Source: Winogradskyella ouciana
Lineage (GTDB): Bacteria > Bacteroidota > Bacteroidia > Flavobacteriales > Flavobacteriaceae
Reading direction: 5' to 3'
Assembly (NCBI RefSeq): GCF_009709615.1
Contig: NZ_WJYA01000001.1
Coordinates: 62,001-126,000, forward strand
Length of the DNA stretch: 64,000 bases
A model generated the notes under the pieces. It worked only from the letters and a program-made list of their open reading frames with translations. It did not search any database and had not been told where the DNA came from. A program made the translations under genes and the position numbers. This document shows, piece by piece, positions 46,896 to 55,465 of the stretch. The number at the start of each line of letters is the position of its first letter. Position 1 is the first letter of the stretch.

Positions 46896-47750
46896 ATGAA
46901 ACTATCACAACCAATATCGAGAAGAGCCGTTGTAAAAAGTTCAATTTTTGGGGCACTTGCTGTCTCAATTCCTAGTTTTACATTTGCCAAACAAATTTTA
47001 TCTTATCAAAATAATGATGTAAAACTGTTTCATCGTTACCCTTCAATAGATGATGAGATTGTTAATGAGGTAGTTGGTAAGTCGCATTTTGACCTTGACC
47101 GTGTTAAGGAATTGGTCGATAAACGTACTGAGTTGGCTCGTGCCACATGGGATTGGAGCTTTGGAGATTGGGAATCAGCCATTGGAGCAGCTTCGCATGT
47201 AGGTAGAAGGGATATTGTGGATTATTTGATGAGCAAAGGAGCTCGGCCAACCATGTTCACTTATGCGATGCTTGGAGGTTATAATATTGTAAAATCAATG
47301 ATAGAAATGACGCCAGGAATTCAGAAACTTCAAGGTCCACACGGTATAAGTCTTTTGCAACATGCTGAGGTTGGTTTAAGGATGAAGGACAAAATGACAA
47401 GTCAACAGATTTTAAATTCCGAAAAACTTATAGATTATTTGCAAATATTGGGCGATGCTAATGGTGAGACGTATGAAAAACTGGATGAAGATCAAATGCC
47501 AAAATATTTAGGTGATTATCGTTATGGAGATGGAGAAAATGAAGGGTTTGCGGTAAAAGTGAATATGCGCAAAATGTTATCTCTGGGCAAATTAGGCAAG
47601 TTTGGTGGAGGTCTGTATCCTGTAGGTAATAACAAGTTCTTGTATAATGGAATAAGTTCAGTATATATAACATTTCAGGTTGAAGATGGTATCGTTAAGT
47701 CTTTAACTATCAATGAACCAGACCTTGCTTTAGTGGCAAAAAAGGTCTAA
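46896..47750 (+). CDS. Tat-exported ankyrin-repeat-like protein
   Basis: A 284-aa protein with a twin-arginine signal SRRAVVKSSIFGALAVSIPS followed by FTFAKQ. The mature part has two or three ankyrin-like helical pairs (ESAIGAASHVGRRDIVDYL, TMFTYAMLGGYNIVKSMIEM) and a C-terminal beta domain (GDYRYGDGENEGFAVKVNMR) resembling a calycin-like module. Function is unknown. Tat export implies folding before transport. Confidence 0.78.
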   Translation: MKLSQPISRRAVVKSSIFGALAVSIPSFTFAKQILSYQNNDVKLFHRYPSIDDEIVNEVVGKSHFDLDRVKELVDKRTELARATWDWSFGDWESAIGAASHVGRRDIVDYLMSKGARPTMFTYAMLGGYNIVKSMIEMTPGIQKLQGPHGISLLQHAEVGLRMKDKMTSQQILNSEKLIDYLQILGDANGETYEKLDEDQMPKYLGDYRYGDGENEGFAVKVNMRKMLSLGKLGKFGGGLYPVGNNKFLYNGISSVYITFQVEDGIVKSLTINEPDLALVAKKV

Positions 47751-47782
47751 TAGTTTATAGTTATTTCTAGATTTTATTTCCA

Positions 47783-47812
47783 TTGCCTTCCGACAAAACA
47801 TTTGTACTTTTG
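47783..47812 (+). promoter_or_regulatory. Promoter of the 47832 outer-membrane gene
   Basis: TTG (47783-47785), exactly 19 bp, TACTTTTG (47805-47812): a full match to the Bacteroidota primary-sigma consensus, 19 bp before the ATG. Confidence 0.75.
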
Positions 47813-47831
47813 CATCTCATTTTGCAATACA

Positions 47832-48389
47832 ATGAGACTACTTTTTATTCTTCTACTTATAGCAGGAATTAATGGCAATGCCCAAGAACATCCAATGGGT
47901 ATTAAAATGGGTGGAAACATATCCAATTTATCTGGCGATGGTACTGATAATTTATCTTCAATGGTGAATTTTCATGCAGGATTTTTTATGGAGATAGATG
48001 CAGCCAAAGATTTTAAAATTCAGCCAGAATTACTTTTTTCAGTATATGGATTTAAGCTCGATAGTGAGGGAAATACATCTAATGTTAGACTGAATTATAT
48101 AATATTGCCAGTTATGGCCAAATATTTTGTTTCAGAAAAATTTAGTTTTGATGCTGGTCCACAGGTAGGTTTGTTAGTGACGGCTAAAAACGGAACAGGT
48201 TCCTTGGCAGATGTGAAATCAGATTTTTACGATAGGGATTTTGGTATCAATGCAGGAGCAAGTCTTGTAATTTCTGAAAAAGTTAGTGCTTCGGTGACAT
48301 ATTATTTCGGATTAACCGATGTCACTGCAATTGATAATAAAAATTTTAACAGAGCATTTCAATTAGCATTTCAATTTAAAATAAACTAA
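47832..48389 (+). CDS. PorT-like outer-membrane beta-barrel protein
   Basis: A 185-aa protein from ATG at 47832, with signal MRLLFILLLIAGINGNAQ and a predicted N-terminal Q. It belongs to the outer-membrane beta-barrel/porin-like group (GIKMGGNISNLSGD at the start, FQPELLFSVYGFKLD-like strands, YVILPVMAKYFVSEKFSFDA-type, final AFQFKIN). These are small eight-stranded barrels of unknown cargo. lpdA starts 6 bp after it. Confidence 0.85.
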   Translation: MRLLFILLLIAGINGNAQEHPMGIKMGGNISNLSGDGTDNLSSMVNFHAGFFMEIDAAKDFKIQPELLFSVYGFKLDSEGNTSNVRLNYIILPVMAKYFVSEKFSFDAGPQVGLLVTAKNGTGSLADVKSDFYDRDFGINAGASLVISEKVSASVTYYFGLTDVTAIDNKNFNRAFQLAFQFKIN

Positions 48390-48395
48390 AACATT

Positions 48396-49796
48396 ATGAA
48401 ATCATACGATGTAGCAATAATAGGTTCGGGTCCAGGCGGCTATGTAGCAGCAATCCGTTGCGCGCAATTGGGCATGAAAACGGCTATTATTGAAAAATAT
48501 TCAACACTTGGAGGAACTTGTTTAAACGTAGGCTGTATTCCTAGTAAGGCCTTATTGAGTTCTTCGCATCATTATGAAGAAGCTACAAAACATTTTGAAG
48601 ATCATGGTATTGAGATTCCTGGTGAAATTAAGGTAAATCTGGAAAAAATGATAGCTCGTAAGCAAGCCGTGGTAGATCAAACCATAGGTGGCATTGATTT
48701 CTTAATGAAAAAAAACAATATCGATGTTTACGAAGGTTTAGGTTCTTTTAAGGATGCAACACACATTAAGATTGATGGTAAGGATGCAGGAGAAATTGAA
48801 GCAAAAAACACCATTATCGCTACAGGTTCTAAGCCATCTAATTTACCTTTTATAAAATTGGATAAAGAACGTATCATCACTTCAACAGAAGCTTTAAAAC
48901 TGAAAGAGGTGCCTAAACATTTAATCATTATTGGTGGTGGTGTTATTGGCCTGGAGCTTGGCCAGGTTTATAGACGTTTAGGAGCGGAAGTCACTGTTGT
49001 AGAGTATATGGATAGAATACTACCAACAATGGATGCTGGCTTATCTAAGGAATTGAACAAAGTCTTTAAGAAAGCCAAATGCAAGATGATGGTGTCTCAC
49101 AAAGTGCAATCTGTTGAACGTAAAGGCGATGAAGTGATTGTAAAAGCCGAAAACAAGAAAGGTGAGGTTGTAGAATTTAAAGGAGATTATTGTTTGGTCT
49201 CTGTTGGTCGTCGTCCTTACACAGATGGATTAAACGCTGAAGCTGCGGGAGTAAAAATCAACGAGAGAGGACAGGTTGAAGTAAACGATCATTTACAGAC
49301 TAGCACTAAAAACATTTATGCTATTGGAGATGTGGTAAGAGGAGCGATGTTAGCACACAAAGCTGAAGAGGAAGGTGTCTTTGTTGCCGAAACTTTAGCA
49401 GGACAAAAACCTCACATCGATTATAACTTAATTCCAGGTGTGGTTTACACATGGCCAGAAGTTGCTGCTGTAGGTAAGACCGAAGAAGAACTTAAGGAAG
49501 ATAAAGTTGAATATAAGGTTGGGCAATTTCCATTTAGAGCGCTAGGTCGTGCAAGAGCTAGTGGTGATATAGATGGATTTGTGAAAATTTTAGCCGATAA
49601 AACCACAGATGAAGTTCTTGGTGTCCATATGATTGGTGCGCGTTGTGCTGATTTAATCGCAGAAGCGGTTACAGCTATGGAATTTAGAGCGTCTGCTGAG
49701 GATATTTCGAGATATTCACACGCACACCCAACGTTTGCAGAAGCCATTAAGGAAGCGGCTTTGGCTGCTACTGATGATAGAGCTTTGCATGCTTAG
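48396..49796 (+). CDS. lpdA: Dihydrolipoyl dehydrogenase
   Basis: The E3 subunit of 2-oxoacid dehydrogenase complexes and the glycine cleavage system. The 466-aa flavoprotein has FAD motif AIIGSGPGGYVAAI, redox cysteines in LGGTCLNVGCIPSKALL, NAD motif IIGGGVIGLELGQV, FAD motif IYAIGDVVRGAMLAH, and the catalytic His-Glu in YSHAHPTFAEAIKE. Length is normal. A terminator carrying a repeat in its loop follows. Confidence 0.97.
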   Translation: MKSYDVAIIGSGPGGYVAAIRCAQLGMKTAIIEKYSTLGGTCLNVGCIPSKALLSSSHHYEEATKHFEDHGIEIPGEIKVNLEKMIARKQAVVDQTIGGIDFLMKKNNIDVYEGLGSFKDATHIKIDGKDAGEIEAKNTIIATGSKPSNLPFIKLDKERIITSTEALKLKEVPKHLIIIGGGVIGLELGQVYRRLGAEVTVVEYMDRILPTMDAGLSKELNKVFKKAKCKMMVSHKVQSVERKGDEVIVKAENKKGEVVEFKGDYCLVSVGRRPYTDGLNAEAAGVKINERGQVEVNDHLQTSTKNIYAIGDVVRGAMLAHKAEEEGVFVAETLAGQKPHIDYNLIPGVVYTWPEVAAVGKTEEELKEDKVEYKVGQFPFRALGRARASGDIDGFVKILADKTTDEVLGVHMIGARCADLIAEAVTAMEFRASAEDISRYSHAHPTFAEAIKEAALAATDDRALHA

Positions 49797-49818
49797 CTTA
49801 AGTTAATTTAGGTTATCT

Positions 49819-49866
49819 AAAAAGCGAACTGGTCACTGAGCGAAGTCGAAGTGTGGTTCGCTTTTT
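49819..49866 (+). terminator. lpdA terminator with a repeat in its loop
   Basis: AAAAAGCGAAC (49819-49829) pairs perfectly with GTTCGCTTTTT (49856-49866). The loop carries GTCACTGAGCGAAGTCGAAG, from the TTCGAC..GCTCA repeat family. Confidence 0.85.
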
Positions 49867-49886
49867 CTATCTTCAATGCTTTATGA

Positions 49887-50477
49887 TTATAGCTCTTTCA
49901 TCAAATCCGTAATACGTAACCGTTTAGAATAATCTCCTTCATTAACGTCACGCACAAAACAATAGGCGCTAATCTCTTCGTTTTTCACCTTTTCTGTAAG
50001 TTCTTCAACGGTATTTGGGCCAAACTCTTCGGATTTTGAGATGTAATAGAATTCGTGTTCGTAGATAATGTTGCTTACTTTCTTTTTGTACTTCTGCTTT
50101 AGGTAAGATTGAATATCTTCAACGGAATTGAGTTCATCTTCGTAATTCGTCGTATTAATATACATTGCAAATTCTTGCTTGTCCTGATGATTCAAAACTA
50201 AGATATCGTCATCCTTAAAATAGGCTTTAACTGTAATGATACCATCTTCTGTTTCTATGGTAAAGATATTTTGGATATCTATATCCCATGACGTTTTTAT
50301 AGAAGCATCCTTTCGTTCAATTTCCAGGATGTTATCTTTTCTAAAGGTGTAAATAGCTTTCTTCTTAGAAATACCATTCACCAGAACCCACTGCTGATTT
50401 ATAAAATGGGAATCGTGATGCCGATCAAAATCAAAAGGTTTTAGATTAGGAATGGTATTGTATAGATAATCGTTCAT
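49887..50477 (-). CDS. Hypothetical protein with C-terminal GYF_2 (DUF4339)-like domain
   Basis: A 196-aa soluble protein with no signal peptide. The N-terminal two-thirds is beta-rich (NQQWVLVNGISKKKAIYTFR, IFTIETEDGIITVKAYFKDD). The C-terminus FYYISKSEEFGPNTVEELTE matches the short GYF_2/DUF4339 pattern with the FGP turn. GYF-like modules usually bind peptides. Overall function is unknown. Confidence 0.7.
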   Translation of the reverse strand: MNDYLYNTIPNLKPFDFDRHHDSHFINQQWVLVNGISKKKAIYTFRKDNILEIERKDASIKTSWDIDIQNIFTIETEDGIITVKAYFKDDDILVLNHQDKQEFAMYINTTNYEDELNSVEDIQSYLKQKYKKKVSNIIYEHEFYYISKSEEFGPNTVEELTEKVKNEEISAYCFVRDVNEGDYSKRLRITDLMKEL

Positions 50478-50849
50478 TATAAGCGGTTAATAAATAATAG
50501 TAAGGGCTATTATAACGTTAGATTTGGTCTTTTATTCATTTAAAATTAAAATTTTTATAGAGGTTTCAAAATTTTTCACCTGGAACTTCGATTAATGGTT
50601 GTAGCTTTCCGACAAACTGTAACATGCTCATTAGTAAATAATTGAAAATAAAAAATGGTGAATTGTAAGATTAGTTTTGTAATTATTATAGCTAAAGCTT
50701 AATTTTATAAAATATTGCTTCCCATATGGTTAACTCATTAAGACCTAAACGAATATAATAAAGTAGGAATTTTATTAAAATTAATGTGACGTCATAATAA
50801 ATCCCGTGTCTTAACCTTAATAACCAACGTTAACAGACTAACAAATCAA
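50478..50849. other. 372-bp intergenic region upstream of the ECF sigma gene
   Basis: AT-rich, no ORF of note. It holds AATTTTATTAAAATT (50769-50783), an AATTTT/AAAATT dyad, the 8-bp palindrome TGACGTCA (50788-50795), and TTAACC repeats just before the gene. Divergent promoters must lie here, but no clear TAnnTTTG box was found, so the sigma gene may use an alternative promoter. Confidence 0.5.
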
Positions 50850-51443
50850 TTGACAACTGAAGCTGTTCATAGCCTAACCGATGAAGCGCTTGTAGAAGCT
50901 ATCGTAAAAACCAACGACACTATGTTGTTTGAGGTGCTGTACGATAGATATGCTACAATGGTTTATAATAAGTGCTATGGATTTGCCAATGGAGTTGACG
51001 AAGCCAAAGATCTTACACAAGATGTATTTTTAAGAGTCTTTATAAAGCTGGCAAGTTTTAAAGGGAAGTCAAAATTTTCTACTTGGCTGTATGCTTTTAC
51101 ATACAATCATTGTGTAAATTATGTGACTAGAAACACCGCCAAAAAGATTGAAAAAAAATCTGTAAGTTCAGAAAGTATTGACATTCAAAATATAGGTGAG
51201 GATATTGATTCTACACGTGAGTTCGAAAATATGCGACTAGAGCAGTTAAAGCTAGTGATGGAGTTGATTTCGCCTGATGAGAAAATGATATTATTGCTAA
51301 AGTATCAAGAAAATTTATCCATTAAGGAATTATCTGAAGCTTTAGATATTGGTGAAAGCGCAGTTAAAATGCGCTTAAAAAGAGCAAAAGAAAAACTTGT
51401 ACGTAAGTACGATAATTATACGAAAGATGGAAAATCCATTTAA
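50850..51443 (+). CDS. ECF-type RNA polymerase sigma factor
   Basis: A 197-aa sigma-70 family factor with region 2 (LFEVLYDRYATMVYNKCYGF, DLTQDVFLRVF) and region 4 (SPDEKMILLLKYQENLSIKE, IGESAVKMRLKRAKEKLVRK). The start is TTG at 50850, since no ATG precedes region 2 in frame. It overlaps a 57-aa gene by 17 bp and is followed by a mechanosensitive channel, suggesting an envelope or osmotic-stress operon. No classical anti-sigma with a membrane helix is next to it. Confidence 0.93.
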   Translation: MTTEAVHSLTDEALVEAIVKTNDTMLFEVLYDRYATMVYNKCYGFANGVDEAKDLTQDVFLRVFIKLASFKGKSKFSTWLYAFTYNHCVNYVTRNTAKKIEKKSVSSESIDIQNIGEDIDSTREFENMRLEQLKLVMELISPDEKMILLLKYQENLSIKELSEALDIGESAVKMRLKRAKEKLVRKYDNYTKDGKSI

Positions 51444-51600
51444 GCAAATAAACAAGCCTTTAAAGGAAGTTCCGCCAGAACTTAAGGCAAAAGTCATGCA
51501 CGATATTGCAATGGCCAAGCTGTTTATGGAATTGGCTGAGTTATTTTCGTATAACATAGGTCATATCATTGATAGTGTAACCAGCAAAAGAAAAAAGTAA
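51427..51600 (+). CDS. 57-aa protein coupled to the sigma factor
   Basis: A short gene from ATG at 51427, overlapping the sigma factor's last codons by 17 bp (MENPFKQINKPLKEVPPELK, then KVMHDIAMAKLFMELAELFS). It is predicted as one or two amphipathic helices. I recognise no family. Translational coupling suggests a partner, for example a small regulator of the sigma factor, which is inference. Confidence 0.7.
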   Translation: MENPFKQINKPLKEVPPELKAKVMHDIAMAKLFMELAELFSYNIGHIIDSVTSKRKK

Positions 51601-51634
51601 TACTTAATATACCCTAACATTAAAATTAATAAGT

Positions 51635-52468
51635 ATGGACAAAGTGAGTGAATTTTCAGACGTAGCAATGAAGTCCCTAACCAATATATGGTTAGAGATC
51701 ACTGAAATTTTTCCAAATATAATAGGTGCACTTATAGTACTTATCATAGGATGGATTGTTACTAAATTGGTTGTTAAACTAATAAAGAAAATTTTAAAAG
51801 TTGTCAAGGCCAATAAGCTAGATGACAAATTAAACGAAATCGAAATAATAGAAGGTAAAAAGCTAAATTTCGACACTATAAAAGTAGTTTCTAAGATTGT
51901 CAAATATCTGATGTATATCGTCATATTTGTGACTGCTTCAGAGATAATGGGATTAGCTATTATTACAGAACAGATTAGTGATCTGCTATCTTATCTACCA
52001 CAATTATTGGCTGCTTTAGTCATATTTATTCTTGGTTTGTTGTTTGCAAACTTTGTAAAGAATGGTTTAAAATCATTATTTGAATCTATGGATTTATCTG
52101 GTGGTAAAATGATCAGCCAGGTGGTCTTTTTCTTAATACTGACCTTTATTTCAATCACGGCATTAAACCAAGCTGGGATTAATACTGAGATTATCACCAA
52201 TAACATAAACATGATCATTGCTGCATTTCTATTGGCATTCGCCATTGCTTTTGGATTTGGAGCGAGAGAAGTTGTTGGGAAATTGCTCAGAACTTTTTAC
52301 GCCAGAAAAACATTTGAAGTAGGTCAAAAAATAATTTTCAATGATCAGACCTACACCATTGATGAAGTGAAAAGTATCTCTGTAGTTCTAAAGAACGAAA
52401 ATGGAAGACTAATAGTGCCAATAAATGACATTACGGAAAATCAAGTACAAATGCAGGACCAACTATAA
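51635..52468 (+). CDS. Small-conductance mechanosensitive channel (MscS family)
   Basis: A 277-aa membrane protein with helices at about 15-45, 85-110, 118-140 and 155-200, including TM_helix-like repeats (IIGALIVLIIGWIVTKLVV, LLAALVIFILGLLFANFVKN). The pore-lining stretch MIIAAFLLAFAIAFGFGARE precedes the MscS beta-domain (YTIDEVKSISVVLKNENGRL). The C-terminal part is short. It relieves osmotic pressure. Third gene of the sigma operon. Confidence 0.88.
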   Translation: MDKVSEFSDVAMKSLTNIWLEITEIFPNIIGALIVLIIGWIVTKLVVKLIKKILKVVKANKLDDKLNEIEIIEGKKLNFDTIKVVSKIVKYLMYIVIFVTASEIMGLAIITEQISDLLSYLPQLLAALVIFILGLLFANFVKNGLKSLFESMDLSGGKMISQVVFFLILTFISITALNQAGINTEIITNNINMIIAAFLLAFAIAFGFGAREVVGKLLRTFYARKTFEVGQKIIFNDQTYTIDEVKSISVVLKNENGRLIVPINDITENQVQMQDQL

Positions 52469-52526
52469 GGTTAGGGTTATAGATTTTATTTTATAATAAA
52501 ATGTGGTCCTGCCGTACTTGACATAT

Positions 52527-52564
52527 AAAAGGCACTTTTCATTGATTTGATAAGTGCTTTTTTA
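52527..52564 (+). terminator. Terminator after the MscS gene
   Basis: GCACTT (52532-52537) pairs with AAGTGC (52552-52557), extended by AAAA/TTTT around a bulged G, ending in T6. Confidence 0.75.
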
Positions 52565-52572
52565 TTTTAAAT

Positions 52573-52607
52573 ATTTTTCACTAGGCACTAGACACTAGAG
52601 ACTATTT
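52573..52607 (+). repeat. ACT-heptad array at the end of the DEAD-box gene
   Basis: Units ATTTTTC, ACTAGGC, ACTAGAC, ACTAGAG, ACTATTT. The helicase stop codon (52602-52604, TAG on the minus strand) is inside the last unit. It mirrors the hbd array, including the shared AGTGAAAA flank on the minus strand. Confidence 0.75.
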
Positions 52608-53954
52608 CCGCTTTTTGTTTCTACGATTATAATTTTTATCACCACGGGTTTTAGGCTTTTTGTATTTCTTGGCTATTTCACGTCTGTAAGAACCACCTAA
52701 GTTCTCTTTTTTATTCTTTTCTTTTTTCTCATGGAATGCTGGCCCAACTTCATCAGATCTACGTTTTATAGGATTATTGTGCTCACGTATTTGCGGCCGT
52801 TCTTCCTCAATGAGTTCAGTAGAAATTTCAACGTCTTCAGGAATGTCGATGGTTTCAATTTTCATGTCCATCAAGGCTTCAATACGCTCTCTGGCTTCTT
52901 GTTCTTTTTCTGTTGAAAAAAGCAAAGCATTACCTTCTTTTTCTGCACGCCCAGTTCTACCGATACGGTGCATATAGTTTTCAGGATAATCTGGAGTGTC
53001 AAAATTGATAACATGCGATACATCGTCAATATCCAAACCTCTGGCCATAACATCCGTGGCAACTAATAATCGATGTTCTCCCTCACTAAACTGTTCAATA
53101 CTTCGTAACCTATAGTTTTGGGTTTTGTTGGAATGAATAACACAGCTATCACCAGGAAACAACTCTTCAAGCTGATCAAAAAGACGATCCGCCATCTTTT
53201 TATAAGCCACAAAAATCAATACTCTTGAAAATTCATCCTTGTCTTGAAGCAGATGTTCTAGAAGATTGACCTTGGTGTAAAAATTAGGGACATCGTAACG
53301 TTGCTGTTTGATATTCTCTAAAGGAGTACCGGAAACAGCAATGGAAATCTTCGTCGGATTAATGAAAAAATCCGTTATCAATTCATCTACATCTTGAGTC
53401 ATAGTGGCAGAGAACATAATGTTTTGTCTCCGTGGTGGTAGAATATCAAAAATATTCATCAGTTGATGTCTAAAACCTAGATCTAGCATCACATCCACTT
53501 CGTCAATCACTAATCTCTGTATCGATTTTAATTGCAAAACACGACTAACAGCCAAGTCGTACAATCGACCAGGCGTAGCTACAATAATATCCTGACCTTG
53601 CGCCACAGCTTGTTTTTGTGTGTTGATGTTAGTGCCACCATATACACCCAAAACACGATTGTTAATGTACTTCGACATTTTTTCAATCTCTTCCACAACC
53701 TGTACCACTAACTCTCGTGTTGGCACCAAAACCAAAACCCTTGGATTGTCTTGTCTCGAATACTTGAGATGTCGTAAAATCGGAAGCATATAGGCAAAGG
53801 TTTTACCAGTACCAGTCTGTGCAATACCAACGACATCCTTACCAGAAGCCACAACATTAAAAGCCTCTGCCTGTATCGGAGTTGGGCTCTCAAAGCCTAA
53901 GTCTTCAATAGCGTTGTATAAAGGGGTGTTTAAGTTTAAATCTTGAAATGTCAC
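52602..53954 (-). CDS. DEAD-box RNA helicase
   Basis: A 450-aa superfamily 2 helicase. Motif Q is FESPTPIQAEAF, motif I is AQTGTGKT, then PTRELVVQ. Motif II reads DEVD (VIDEVDVMLDLGF) instead of DEAD; motif III is SAT, and the C-terminal ATDVMARGLDI and HRIGRTGRAEKEG are complete. The tail is basic (KKYKKPKTRGDKNYNRRNK), as in RhlE-type helicases that act on ribosomal or mRNA structures. Confidence 0.96.
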   Translation of the reverse strand: MTFQDLNLNTPLYNAIEDLGFESPTPIQAEAFNVVASGKDVVGIAQTGTGKTFAYMLPILRHLKYSRQDNPRVLVLVPTRELVVQVVEEIEKMSKYINNRVLGVYGGTNINTQKQAVAQGQDIIVATPGRLYDLAVSRVLQLKSIQRLVIDEVDVMLDLGFRHQLMNIFDILPPRRQNIMFSATMTQDVDELITDFFINPTKISIAVSGTPLENIKQQRYDVPNFYTKVNLLEHLLQDKDEFSRVLIFVAYKKMADRLFDQLEELFPGDSCVIHSNKTQNYRLRSIEQFSEGEHRLLVATDVMARGLDIDDVSHVINFDTPDYPENYMHRIGRTGRAEKEGNALLFSTEKEQEARERIEALMDMKIETIDIPEDVEISTELIEEERPQIREHNNPIKRRSDEVGPAFHEKKEKNKKENLGGSYRREIAKKYKKPKTRGDKNYNRRNKKRK

Positions 53955-54082
53955 AGTTTATTTTTAAGCGACAAAGATACGTTTTCAGAATTAAAGGCCT
54001 CTTAGTATTCAAAATCCAAACTGGTTTTAAAATTTTTTACTCCAAGTTTAATTTTCGGTAAATTGCACTAATTATTTTTCTA

Positions 54083-55375
54083 TTGAGAACAACACTTAAG
54101 CATTCACTAAAACATTCTGAGAATTTCAAGCAACAATTGCTGGTTTGGGCACAGCAATTCGATGATGTGGTTTGGATAGATTCTAACGATCATTCAGGCA
54201 AATACAGCAATTTTGATGCTGTTTTAGCGGTAGATGCATTTACATCCATTAAAACGGATTATATAGATGCTTTTGAGCGGCTTAACGAATACCAACAATC
54301 AACTAAAGATTGGATTTTCGGTTACCTCACTTATGATCTTAAGAATACCACAGAGGACTTAAAGTCACAAAATTTTGATGGCTTAGCATTTCCGGATTTA
54401 TATTTCTTTCAACCAAAAAAGCTCTTTTTAGTAAAAGGAGATGAAGTCGAAATTCAATATTTAAAAATGGTGGACGATGAGATTGAAAGTGATTTAGTAA
54501 AGATCCAAGAATCTAACAATCTAACAGTCCAAAAATCTAATGATCTAATAAAAATCAAACTCAGAATCCATAAAGACGACTACTTCGACAAAGTCAACAA
54601 AATGCTCGCTCACATCCAACGAGGCGACATCTACGAAGCCAACTTTTGTCAAGAGTTCTACGCTGAAGACAGTCAGATTAACCCATTAGAAACGTTTAAC
54701 AAGCTTAATGCGATATCAAAACCGCCTTTTGCAACCTTCCTAAAACTAGAGGATAAATATTTGTTATCAGCTTCACCAGAGCGCTACATCAAAAAAGAGG
54801 GTAATAAGGTCATTTCCCAACCTATAAAAGGAACTGCAAAGCGGTCAGAAGACAAGAATGAAGATAATAAGCTTAAGGAAGCTTTGTCTAAAGATGAAAA
54901 AGAACGTAGCGAGAATATTATGATTGTGGATCTAGTACGAAACGATCTATCCCACACGGCAGAGAAGGGAAGCGTTAAAGTTGAAGAACTGTGCAAAGTC
55001 TATACATTTCTGCAGGTGCATCAAATGATTTCAACAATTACTTCGAGAGTTTCGGAAAATATTAAGCCTATTGATATTTTAAAAACTACTTACCCAATGG
55101 GAAGTATGACGGGAGCACCAAAGATTTCAGCAATGAAAATTATAGAAGAATTAGAAGAAACCAAGCGTGGCTTGTATTCTGGTTCAGTTGGCTATTTTAC
55201 ACCAGATGGCGATTTTGATTTTAATGTGATTATACGCAGTATTCTTTATAACGAGACAAAAAAATATGTGTCTTATTCTGTTGGTAGTGCTATTACAGCT
55301 AAAAGTGACCCTCTAAAAGAATACGAAGAATGTTTGATTAAGGCCAAAGCGATGCGTGAGGTTTTAGAGAACTAA
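54083..55375 (+). CDS. pabB: Aminodeoxychorismate synthase component I
   Basis: A chorismate-binding enzyme that makes 4-amino-4-deoxychorismate for folate. The 430-aa protein has the C-terminal chorismate fold with RGDIYEANFCQEFYAE, ASPERYIKK, PIKGTAKR, IVDLVRNDLSHTA, and GSMTGAPKISAM. The start is TTG at 54083. Anthranilate synthase is an alternative, but the RGDIYEANF form and lone context favour PabB. An 8-base periodic repeat encodes the linker around residues 142-155. Confidence 0.92.
   Translation: MRTTLKHSLKHSENFKQQLLVWAQQFDDVVWIDSNDHSGKYSNFDAVLAVDAFTSIKTDYIDAFERLNEYQQSTKDWIFGYLTYDLKNTTEDLKSQNFDGLAFPDLYFFQPKKLFLVKGDEVEIQYLKMVDDEIESDLVKIQESNNLTVQKSNDLIKIKLRIHKDDYFDKVNKMLAHIQRGDIYEANFCQEFYAEDSQINPLETFNKLNAISKPPFATFLKLEDKYLLSASPERYIKKEGNKVISQPIKGTAKRSEDKNEDNKLKEALSKDEKERSENIMIVDLVRNDLSHTAEKGSVKVEELCKVYTFLQVHQMISTITSRVSENIKPIDILKTTYPMGSMTGAPKISAMKIIEELEETKRGLYSGSVGYFTPDGDFDFNVIIRSILYNETKKYVSYSVGSAITAKSDPLKEYEECLIKAKAMREVLEN
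54507..54546 (+). repeat. Octad array inside pabB
   Basis: Units AAGAATCT, AACAATCT, AACAGTCC, AAAAATCT, AATGATCT in register, coding for the inter-domain linker (residues about 142-155). Confidence 0.7.
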
Positions 55376-55465
55376 TATTCAGTAAAAAGCAAATAGACAT
55401 AAGTATTAATTGGCAAAGCTTTTTTTTGCGCCTTAGCGAGAACCTTCAAGCTATGTACTAAATCC

